In this document: positions 24,902 to 32,181 of the stretch, piece by piece
Layout of the letters: every line of letters starts with the position of its first letter
Numbering within the stretch: position 1 is the first letter of the stretch
Source: Sedimentisphaerales bacterium
Lineage (GTDB): Bacteria > Planctomycetota > Phycisphaerae > Sedimentisphaerales > Anaerobacaceae
Direction of reading: 5' to 3'
Length of the DNA: 62,959 nucleotides
Assembly (NCBI GenBank): GCA_016936075.1
Contig: JAFGPS010000055.1
Coordinates: 1-62,959, forward strand
Program-made: the position numbers and the translations under genes
The notes under the pieces: generated by a model
Database searches by the model: none
The model's input: the letters and a program-made list of their open reading frames with translations, nothing else
What the model was told of the DNA's origin: nothing

Positions 24902-27081
24902 AATCAGAAAACAACATTAAGAAATTTTTTGGTAAAGCCTCGGTAGATACTAATCCTGCAAAGGACAAAAAAGTACTCAACAAAATAATAGCGGCTCAAA
25001 CCAAAACAAGTATATGGAGATTAATCATGGAAAGTCCGGTTACCAAATTAGCCGCTGCGGCGGTATTTATTGCAGGAGTTTTTATTTTATTCGTATATTC
25101 CTCAAATGGTCGCGATTCACTGCAAAAAAACGAATCTTATGTAGTCACACCAAATCATAATAACGAGCAATTACCAATAGCAAACAACATACTTGAAGAA
25201 GATTTATTATTAGCCAATGAGCTTTATGAAAAAAATGATATTTCAGGTCTCTCTGAACTACTTAATAATGAATTCAAGAAAGTCCGATTCCAGGCCGCTG
25301 AATTCCTCGGCCAAATCGGAGATGAAACTGTAATAACTCAATTACAAATGCTGGCCGACAAATGGGATGATTTGGAAGAAGAAAACGTATTCAAAAACGC
25401 TATTTTGAATATCAACAACCGTATTGATGAATCGAAGACAAACAATGAAACACTAACAGCAACTGATATTCTAAATGAAACATCTAACAATACTATCGAA
25501 AACAACACGCCCGAACAAGAAATCGATTTAAATCGTCTTTTATCTTCGAGAATTCCATATATATTTGATGATCAGGACGATGAAGAATCACGAGAACCGG
25601 AAAATATTCTGTTCGGAACAGTTCTTGATGAGCGAGGTAATCCGGTATCTGGTGCGCAGGTTTTTGCGAGTTACGCCGAATCCGGTATAACAAATTCCGA
25701 AGGCAATTTTGAATTGCAGGTTCCACGAACAGATGGCGGCGGCTCGATAGGTCCAGCGGATTTCCCAATATATGTCTGGGCATTTAAGAAGGATGATCCA
25801 TATAAAGTCGCATGGACTCTAATAAGAGACACTGAATTAGAACATGGACAACAAATTGAACAAACACATCAGGGAGTCGAATTTACAATAGTTGACGAAG
25901 AAGAGTTATTAGAAAAAATACCAGGAATTCCGGGAGAGCTTTCTTACAATAAAAACCATAATCGTATTGTCAAAGATATTGTCCTTATAATGGGTCCATC
26001 CGGTATTATTACAGGTCAGATAAGAAATTCCAATGGACAACCGGCAGCAGGTGCTATAGTTCAAGCTGAGGAGTTTTACATGAAGCTTGGAGAAAATAAA
26101 CTTTTTATTAACGGTTTTGATCCGGATTGGAAACCTTGCCCAGAATGCGTGGCAGATGATCAGGGCTATTATACCTTAACTAATATTCCGGATTGCTGGA
26201 GCGAAGCACATCTAACTCTTAAAGAGGCACAAGGTTATACTAAAACTTACCAGATGGTAACAAATAACGGCGAAAGTACTACATGGAATATCCAGCTCAG
26301 TGAAATTGATTTAAACCTTCAGCGTGAGTTTTTTCCTGAACAAATAACTGAATACGAAGAGAAAGAAAATGAACATTTTGCAAATGTAATCGCTGATGGA
26401 TACCCTCTTAGAGGAATGAAAAATTCAATTTCAGAAGTTGTCCCGAATTATCTTCAGAAAAATCTTATCTTATACTACTCCTTTTACGATTGTATGATTC
26501 TTAATAAGCCAGAAGTCGTAACAGATATGTCTGGCAATAAACATGACGGCCAGGAAAAAGAATTGAAATACGAATGGGACGATATATTAAACGGAACACC
26601 ATTATTTGATGGATCGAATGATTATATAAGTGTCCCTGGTATTAAACTGGAAGCGTTTACTTTCTCTGCATGGGTAAAACCTACAACCGAAGGTTTGAAT
26701 AATCGAAGGATATTTTTGCTTGATAACGGACAAAGATTTTTCGCACTTCAGGGCAATAGCCCGGACGGCGTCGGATTCTGTGTCGATAAAGGTGAAGAAT
26801 TGAACGAGGAAGACTGGAGACTCAACAAAGATTTCTGGACACATATTACAGTCACATTCGATGGCCATGTTTCCAAAATTTATAAGAACGGCCTACTCAC
26901 AGAACAGGGAAATCTCAATGCGAACGCTATTACAGGGACACTATATATCGGTGGAAACGAAAGCTATAACGGAGGTTTCTGGAAAGGAAATATTGATGAA
27001 ATCGGACTATTTAACCGAGTATTAACCGACGAAGAAGTACAGCAGCTATTCCTTTTAACAGGGACGTACATTGAACAATAA
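24898..27081 (+). CDS. Membrane-anchored putative anti-sigma effector with HEAT-like, carboxypeptidase-regulatory and LamG domains (cassette 5)
   Basis: This 727-residue effector has a charged N terminus (I-K-K-F-F-G-K-A-S-V-D-T), an M-E-S-P-V-T-K-L-A-A-A-A membrane entry and one membrane segment at about 49-65. The exported part contains a HEAT-like helical pair (about 100-175), an acidic linker, a carboxypeptidase-regulatory-like beta sandwich at about 238-280 (G-T-V-L-D-E-R-G-N-P-V-S-G-A-Q-V), a second such domain at about 370-450 (G-Q-I-R-N-S-N-G-Q-P-A-A-G-A) and a LamG/concanavalin-like domain from about 525 to the end (F-S-A-W-V-K-P, F-W-T-H-I-T-V-T-F-D-G). LamG domains often bind carbohydrate, so this cassette may sense a glycan; that is inference. 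Confidence 0.82.
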   Translation: MKSENNIKKFFGKASVDTNPAKDKKVLNKIIAAQTKTSIWRLIMESPVTKLAAAAVFIAGVFILFVYSSNGRDSLQKNESYVVTPNHNNEQLPIANNILEEDLLLANELYEKNDISGLSELLNNEFKKVRFQAAEFLGQIGDETVITQLQMLADKWDDLEEENVFKNAILNINNRIDESKTNNETLTATDILNETSNNTIENNTPEQEIDLNRLLSSRIPYIFDDQDDEESREPENILFGTVLDERGNPVSGAQVFASYAESGITNSEGNFELQVPRTDGGGSIGPADFPIYVWAFKKDDPYKVAWTLIRDTELEHGQQIEQTHQGVEFTIVDEEELLEKIPGIPGELSYNKNHNRIVKDIVLIMGPSGIITGQIRNSNGQPAAGAIVQAEEFYMKLGENKLFINGFDPDWKPCPECVADDQGYYTLTNIPDCWSEAHLTLKEAQGYTKTYQMVTNNGESTTWNIQLSEIDLNLQREFFPEQITEYEEKENEHFANVIADGYPLRGMKNSISEVVPNYLQKNLILYYSFYDCMILNKPEVVTDMSGNKHDGQEKELKYEWDDILNGTPLFDGSNDYISVPGIKLEAFTFSAWVKPTTEGLNNRRIFLLDNGQRFFALQGNSPDGVGFCVDKGEELNEEDWRLNKDFWTHITVTFDGHVSKIYKNGLLTEQGNLNANAITGTLYIGGNESYNGGFWKGNIDEIGLFNRVLTDEEVQQLFLLTGTYIEQ
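25016..25029 (+). promoter_or_regulatory. Internal ribosome binding site and ATG in effector 5
   Basis: GGAG at 25016-25019, then 7 bases, then the in-frame ATG at 25027 (residue 44). The codons are TGG AGA TTA ATC ATG. Confidence 0.5.
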
Positions 27082-27105
27082 CTAAAACAATGTTTTGAAT
27101 TTCCA

Positions 27106-27139
27106 AGCCGGGCTTAACCTGCTCGGCTTTTTTATGCGC
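27106..27139 (+). terminator. Cassette terminator 5 with trailing ATGCGC
   Basis: The arms AGCCGGGC and GCTCGGCT pair (one G-U) and are followed by TTTTTTATGCGC. The loop differs from terminator 1 but the stem is identical. Confidence 0.9.
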
Positions 27140-27155
27140 TTTTTGAAAAATGTGG

Positions 27156-27201
27156 GTTTATATAATTATTTTACTCAAAAATTAGGATTTTGCTATACTA
27201 A
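27156..27201 (+). promoter_or_regulatory. Orphan copy of the cassette promoter block
   Basis: TTACTC (27171-27176), a 17-base spacer and TATACT (27194-27199) repeat the block found before sigma 5. No sigma gene follows. The block touches the stop codon of the convergent oxidoreductase gene, so any transcript would be antisense to that gene. Confidence 0.5.
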
Positions 27202-30071
27202 ATTGTTTTTAAGCATTCGGCTAAGATTTTTATTGGGTGTATTACAGTGCTTTTGGAAATATGCTCGATTTGCATCTGGCACGCGGCACATTCGGTAAGT
27301 ACGTTCTTTATTGGAGAATCTTCGAGAGCTTTTTTCAGACCTGAAGATATATCCGAAGAAAGCTCGTAATTCTTTTTCTGCATACCATATGTACCGGCTA
27401 AGCCGCAGCAGCCTGCATTGACATCCGTGACTTTTATGCCGCAAAGTTCTTTAAGCAATTTAATACTTGCCCCTTTCTCTCCGGCTGCAAGTAAATGGCA
27501 AGGAAGATGGTATAGATACTCGTCGCTCGTCGCTTGTTTCTCGTTATTCGGTTTTAATTTTTTCTCGTTCAGAAGATTTAATAAATATGTCATCAACTCG
27601 AAAGTGTTTTCTTTGATAAGAGTTACTTCTTCTCCTGGAACATAATGGCGAAGTTCCTGTTTTAAACAAAGAGCGGCACTTGGTTCCGAGCACACTATTT
27701 TGTAGCCGTCTCGCACTGCTTTAGCAAGATGTTTTGCACTGTACGACAAGTCATTTTTTGCGCGTTTTACATCACCATAAACAATCGCAGGCAAAGGTGC
27801 GGGCAATTGTTCCGGTAGAATAACTTCTATATTTAACGCACGCAAAACATTAATTACGGCGAAACCTAAATCATGGTCGTTATAGTTTGCGTATGTATCA
27901 ACGAAGTATGCGACTTTATCTATAGGCTTTTCTATAGGTTTGCATGATGCAAGATATTTACGGCCTTTTTTCAGGAATGAACTTCGTAAAAAACTCGGCA
28001 TAGACCTTCGTTTATCGAGACCTGCGGTTTTTTCCAGGAAGAATGAAAAAATTGGTAATTGCATGAAGAAATTCGATATTGGTGAAAAAACACTGCCCAT
28101 AATACTCAGAAAACGGTTATTACTTAAAAGTAATTCAGGAGTTTTAAGGCCTTTTTGTTTGGCGTATTTTGCCTTTACGGCTATCATCATTTTTGAAATA
28201 TCAACTCCCGCCGGACATTGCATCATACATGCTTTACAATTTATACACAAGTCAAGAAATTTCCTGAATTCAGATGACTCGAAATCCTCTTCACTAAGCT
28301 GTCCCGTTGCCCAGAAGTGCAGGATGCTTGCCTTTGCGCGCGAGCTTGCAAGTTCGCCTCCAACCGCATTTAAAACCGGGCACATACGTAATTCCGAACC
28401 TCTTGTCAGGCATAAGCCACAACCGTAACATTGTTCGACTTCCAATTCGAATTCGTTTTTGTCGAATAGCAAATCGCTTTTCATATTTTCCGGCAGGATT
28501 TTGGGCATTCTTCTCAAATTTTCGAACATGACATTAGGGTCATCATTGAGCAGTTTGCCTGGATTTAGCAGTTTCTGGGGATCGAAAATATTTTTGATTT
28601 GAACAAGCAAATTGTAATATTCATCGCCAAATTGTTTGCGAACGAATGGCGCCCGTATTAAACCGATTCCATGTTCGCCGCTGATTGAACCTCCGAGTGA
28701 CCATGCGAGAGGGAACACTTCATCCGCGATTTTCCGCATTGTTTCATGGTCCTTCGGGTCGCTTAAATCGAGGAATGGACGTACATGCAATTCGCCATCA
28801 CCCGCATGACCGTAGAAAGACATTTTGAAATCATAGCGTTTGCCAATTTCCTGCAAACCGGCGATATACTCACCGAGTTTGTTATGGTCAACTGAAACAT
28901 CTTCCATAAATTCGGCAGGATGTTTTTTACTTCTTTTCCTGTATAGCAATGGTCCGGCATCTTTACGGGATTTCCATAATCGTTTCTGTGAATTTTCATC
29001 AATAATCGTTTTTCGCTTTTTTGCGATATCTCCAACCGCGGAATCAGTAATTTTAATCTTTTCCTTAACCTGCTCGATATTGTCACCAACATGCTCAATC
29101 AGCAGAACGGCTTCCGAGCCGATGGGTAAAATATCACGGTATTCCGGCAGAGCTTCATAAGCCATATCATAAAGAAAATTATCCATAAGCTCACAGGCAG
29201 ACACACCTGTATCGACGATGGCTGGTACGGCTTGTGCCATTTTCGCAAATGACTCGAATTCAAGCTGCAATAAAGCTTTTGCTTTCGGCAAAGGTACAGT
29301 TCTGAGAGTAATCTTCGTAAAAATTGCCAAAGTTCCTTCTGAGCCGGCAAGAAGATGTGCCATATCAATTTTGCCGTCATGACAAATCCCTGAAATTGAA
29401 TAGCAGCTTTGATTGCGTCTGCTTACGGGAACTGATTTGGCAATAACCTGCTCTTTATCCTTTAACAAAGATAAGCATTGTTTCGCTATTTCAGATGCCT
29501 TGTTGTCCTGCGATTGTTCCGGATTATAATTGTTCGTGAAAGTTACAACATCCCCGGCAACGGTTACGGCTTCTATAGTCTCTACATAATCTCCCATATA
29601 ACCATATTGAAGTGAATGTGAGCCGGTAGCATTATTTGCAACACAACCTCCAATAACAGCACGAGACGCACTGGATGGATCCGGCCCTATTTTTCTGCCA
29701 TATTGTGCGAGATATTTATTCAGATCATCGAGAACAACCCCCGGCTGACACGTCACAATTTCGCCATTATTTTCGATACCGATAATTTCGTTCATATAAC
29801 GGTTCATATCGAAAACTATGCCCGTCGTTAAAGATTCACCTGCAACGCCTGTTCCTGCACCTCGTGCAACTATCGGAACGTTTTTATCCCGGGCATATTT
29901 TATCACAGTGACAATATCATTTATATCTTTCGGCATTATTACACATAACGGTAATATGCGATATATACTTGCATCAGTGCTATAAGCGGCTCTATAAATA
30001 ATATCGGTGTAAATATCACCACTTATTACTGTGGATAAATCAGATGAAATTTGTTCAGGTTTTATTATCAT
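27198..30071 (-). CDS. Fused FAD-linked oxidase and Fe-S (GlcD-GlcF/D-lactate dehydrogenase-like) protein
   Basis: The 957-residue protein joins a GlcD-type FAD enzyme to a GlcF-type iron-sulphur part. The FAD-binding domain (about 35-220) has V-A-R-G-A-G-T-G-V-A-G-E-S and G-P-D-P-S-S-A; the FAD-oxidase C domain (about 230-500) has the metal-binding H-A-G-D-G-E-L-H and G-S-I-S-G-E-H-G-I-G. Two ferredoxin-type clusters start at C548-Y-G-C-G-L-C and C609-I-N-C-K-A-C. Cys-rich CCG domains with H-L-P-C-H and A-G-C-C-G-L-A-G-T-Y-G close the protein. This family oxidises D-2-hydroxy acids such as D-lactate or glycolate; the substrate is not decided. A dispersed repeat encodes the linker near residue 845. 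Confidence 0.92.
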   Translation of the reverse strand: MIIKPEQISSDLSTVISGDIYTDIIYRAAYSTDASIYRILPLCVIMPKDINDIVTVIKYARDKNVPIVARGAGTGVAGESLTTGIVFDMNRYMNEIIGIENNGEIVTCQPGVVLDDLNKYLAQYGRKIGPDPSSASRAVIGGCVANNATGSHSLQYGYMGDYVETIEAVTVAGDVVTFTNNYNPEQSQDNKASEIAKQCLSLLKDKEQVIAKSVPVSRRNQSCYSISGICHDGKIDMAHLLAGSEGTLAIFTKITLRTVPLPKAKALLQLEFESFAKMAQAVPAIVDTGVSACELMDNFLYDMAYEALPEYRDILPIGSEAVLLIEHVGDNIEQVKEKIKITDSAVGDIAKKRKTIIDENSQKRLWKSRKDAGPLLYRKRSKKHPAEFMEDVSVDHNKLGEYIAGLQEIGKRYDFKMSFYGHAGDGELHVRPFLDLSDPKDHETMRKIADEVFPLAWSLGGSISGEHGIGLIRAPFVRKQFGDEYYNLLVQIKNIFDPQKLLNPGKLLNDDPNVMFENLRRMPKILPENMKSDLLFDKNEFELEVEQCYGCGLCLTRGSELRMCPVLNAVGGELASSRAKASILHFWATGQLSEEDFESSEFRKFLDLCINCKACMMQCPAGVDISKMMIAVKAKYAKQKGLKTPELLLSNNRFLSIMGSVFSPISNFFMQLPIFSFFLEKTAGLDKRRSMPSFLRSSFLKKGRKYLASCKPIEKPIDKVAYFVDTYANYNDHDLGFAVINVLRALNIEVILPEQLPAPLPAIVYGDVKRAKNDLSYSAKHLAKAVRDGYKIVCSEPSAALCLKQELRHYVPGEEVTLIKENTFELMTYLLNLLNEKKLKPNNEKQATSDEYLYHLPCHLLAAGEKGASIKLLKELCGIKVTDVNAGCCGLAGTYGMQKKNYELSSDISSGLKKALEDSPIKNVLTECAACQMQIEHISKSTVIHPIKILAECLKTI
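27520..27536 (-). repeat. Dispersed repeat copy inside the FAD/Fe-S oxidoreductase gene
   Basis: Read on the minus strand this is CAAGCGACGAGCGACGA, identical over 17 bases to 49771-49787. The 15 bases before it (CCGAATAACGAGAAA) also match the other copy at 12 positions. It encodes Q-A-T-S-D-E in a linker just before the H-L-P-C-H motif. Confidence 0.7.
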
Positions 30072-30125
30072 ATGTAAATTATAATCCTATTATATAAATT
30101 GAAGTAAGTAGATTCATTTTTTATT

Positions 30126-30983
30126 TTATTGCACAAAATCGCTTGGCAGGAATTGAGCTTGTGACATAGTACCTTTCATTCTCAGAAGTGCAAGGTCATC
30201 TTCATCGACCTGTCCGTTAATAAACTGCTGAACTACCGGATGCGGATGATTGCGAATATAGTCGGCATCACCATCGGCAACAATCTTTCCGTTATGAAGC
30301 ATTACAATTCTGTCGGCAACTTTATATGCACTTTTCATATCGTGAGTTACTACTATTGAAGTGATTTGCAGTTCTCTTTGCAGTTTTAAGATTATCTCGT
30401 TAATAATGTCCGAACGAATGGGATCCAGACCGGTTGTCGGCTCATCATATAAAATAATATCGGGATTCAGGGCTATCGCTCTTGCAAGTGCGACTCTTTT
30501 TCTCTGTCCGCCGGATAGTTTAGCCGGATAGTAATTCTGATAGCCATCCAGCCCGACCATTGCCAGCTTGCTTTTCACAAGTTCATCGATCTGTTTCCAG
30601 TCAGTGATTTTATAGTGTTGGTCGATAGGGAAAATTATGTTATCTCTTACACTGAGACTATCGAAAAGTGCGCCACCCTGAAAGAGAAATCCATAATGTG
30701 TGCGTATTTTGTCGAGCTCTTTTTCTTTAAGGTCGTCAATTCTATCATTATTAAAATAAACTTCTCCTGAGCTTGGCCTAAGCAATACAATTAAATGTTT
30801 TAAAAGAACAGTTTTTCCGCAGCCGCTGGGACCAATGACAACTGTTGTTTTTCCTTTTTCTATGTTCAAATTAATTTTATCCAGAACTAACTTATTTTTG
30901 AATTTCTTAATAAGGCTCTTTACTTCAATAATACTATTATGTTCGTTTTTGGCCTTTGTTTTATTTTCGTTTTCTGTTTCCAT
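30126..30983 (-). CDS. mlaF: MlaF-type ABC transporter ATPase
   Basis: This 285-residue ATPase is of the Mla/Mce lipid transport type. Walker A is G-P-S-G-C-G-K-T-V-L, the signature is L-S-G-G-Q-R-K-R-V-A-L-A-R-A-I-A, and Walker B is I-I-L-Y-D-E-P-T-T-G-L-D-P, where the Y-D-E-P and the Q-R-K-R form are typical of MlaF. The first 17 residues are a charged extension and the last 35 are unlike MlaF of E. coli. It lies 41 bases after the permease gene and 55 bases before the oxidoreductase gene. It probably energises movement of phospholipid between membranes. Confidence 0.9.
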   Translation of the reverse strand: METENENKTKAKNEHNSIIEVKSLIKKFKNKLVLDKINLNIEKGKTTVVIGPSGCGKTVLLKHLIVLLRPSSGEVYFNNDRIDDLKEKELDKIRTHYGFLFQGGALFDSLSVRDNIIFPIDQHYKITDWKQIDELVKSKLAMVGLDGYQNYYPAKLSGGQRKRVALARAIALNPDIILYDEPTTGLDPIRSDIINEIILKLQRELQITSIVVTHDMKSAYKVADRIVMLHNGKIVADGDADYIRNHPHPVVQQFINGQVDEDDLALLRMKGTMSQAQFLPSDFVQ

Positions 30984-31024
30984 TATTTCTTTTGCTTTAA
31001 CAAAATTAATATAAAATCCTTGTA

Positions 31025-31834
31025 TTAGACTATGCTTTTAATTGGCCAGAATGTAAAATATATCGCCTTGAAAATAATCGCCAGAGCAAAATTCAGTGCC
31101 AAAATAGAAACAAAACTTGATACGAATGCTTCCGTGCAAGCCTGCCCTACTCCCTGTGCTCCTTCTTTACATGTAAAACCTTTATAACAGCTAATAGCCG
31201 CTATTGCTACTCCAAAGAAAAATCCTTTAACAACTCCAATGGCGACATCCCAAAGTTCGACAAAAGAAGCGCTATAGCTCCAGTAAGCCTTGCTGTTAAT
31301 ACCAAATTGGATTACACTGATGAAATAACCTCCCAGGATGCCCATTAAATCAGTGTAAATAATAAGAATTGGTGTAAGAAGTAAAAGCGCCAAAATTCGA
31401 GGAGCGACAAGATATCTTATAGGATCAGTCCCCATGCTTCTAACTGCGTCAATTTGTTCGGTTACATTCATAGTACCCAATTCCGCAGTCAAAGCTCCGC
31501 CGATTCTTCCAGCGAGCATAATAGCCGCCAAGACAGGCCCTAACTCCTTTACGACTGAGATATTAATAAGAACACCCAATCTCTCCTCCAAACCCATACC
31601 TGCCAACTGGTCATAAGCCTGAATTGCCAGAGTCATACCGACAAAAGCGCCTGTTATCATCACAACCGGAACGCTTCGAACCCCTATAATATTCATCTGT
31701 GTACGTATGAGCGGATATGCTTTGGCTCTTAAAAAGCAGTTTAACGATACGATTGTTGACTGCCAGAAGAACTTTGCAAAACGTCCTATATCGTTTATGA
31801 AATCAAAAGTTTTTATTCCAATAACAGCGAACAT
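31025..31834 (-). CDS. mlaE: MlaE-type ABC transporter permease
   Basis: The 269-residue permease belongs to the MlaE family. Diagnostic segments include V-P-V-V-M-I-T-G-A-F-V-G-M-T-L-A-I-Q, E-L-G-P-V-L-A-A-I-M-L-A-G-R-I-G-G-A-L-T-A-E-L-G-T-M and V-T-E-Q-I-D-A-V-R-S-M-G-T-D-P. It is first in a minus-strand run with mlaF. A gene for the membrane-anchored MlaD substrate-binding protein would normally follow the ATPase; here the next gene is an oxidoreductase, so MlaD must be elsewhere or absent. Confidence 0.93.
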   Translation of the reverse strand: MFAVIGIKTFDFINDIGRFAKFFWQSTIVSLNCFLRAKAYPLIRTQMNIIGVRSVPVVMITGAFVGMTLAIQAYDQLAGMGLEERLGVLINISVVKELGPVLAAIMLAGRIGGALTAELGTMNVTEQIDAVRSMGTDPIRYLVAPRILALLLLTPILIIYTDLMGILGGYFISVIQFGINSKAYWSYSASFVELWDVAIGVVKGFFFGVAIAAISCYKGFTCKEGAQGVGQACTEAFVSSFVSILALNFALAIIFKAIYFTFWPIKSIV

Positions 31835-32181
31835 TGATTCACTCCTAAAAATAACGTTCGGCTAAATATCACAATCCAAGCCTAATAGTAAATTGTTAAA
31901 ACCAATTAGTCAATGGTCAATACTCAGTCTTGATGCAAATTCTGCATTGTTGGTATCTGTTCCGGAGCCGGTTAGTAGTGCTTCCCCTGCATACTTTGCA
32001 AATAAGTATTTTGTGTTAAAACAGGGGATTTCTGATAAATATACATTGCCCGCATGTCGATAATCCTGTTGGCTTAATAAATACAATGTTTTTATATATA
32101 ACAATAGGAACAATGTCCTATAAAACTCTGTTTTGAATTTGAATACAACCAAATGACTAAAATATTAAGAGAAAATGCAAA
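31835..32181. other. 347-base divergent intergenic region
   Basis: It should carry the promoters of mlaE (leftward) and of the sensor kinase (rightward). A CCCCTG/CAGGGG pair (31984 and about 32022) could form a long-looped hairpin. An 80-codon frame on the minus strand (31910-32152) has no recognisable family and no ribosome binding site, so I do not call it. Confidence 0.45.

Noticed and set aside
31910..32152. 80-codon frame on the minus strand between mlaE and the sensor kinase
   Set aside because: It lacks a ribosome binding site and recognisable motifs, has unusual composition, and fills a divergent promoter region.
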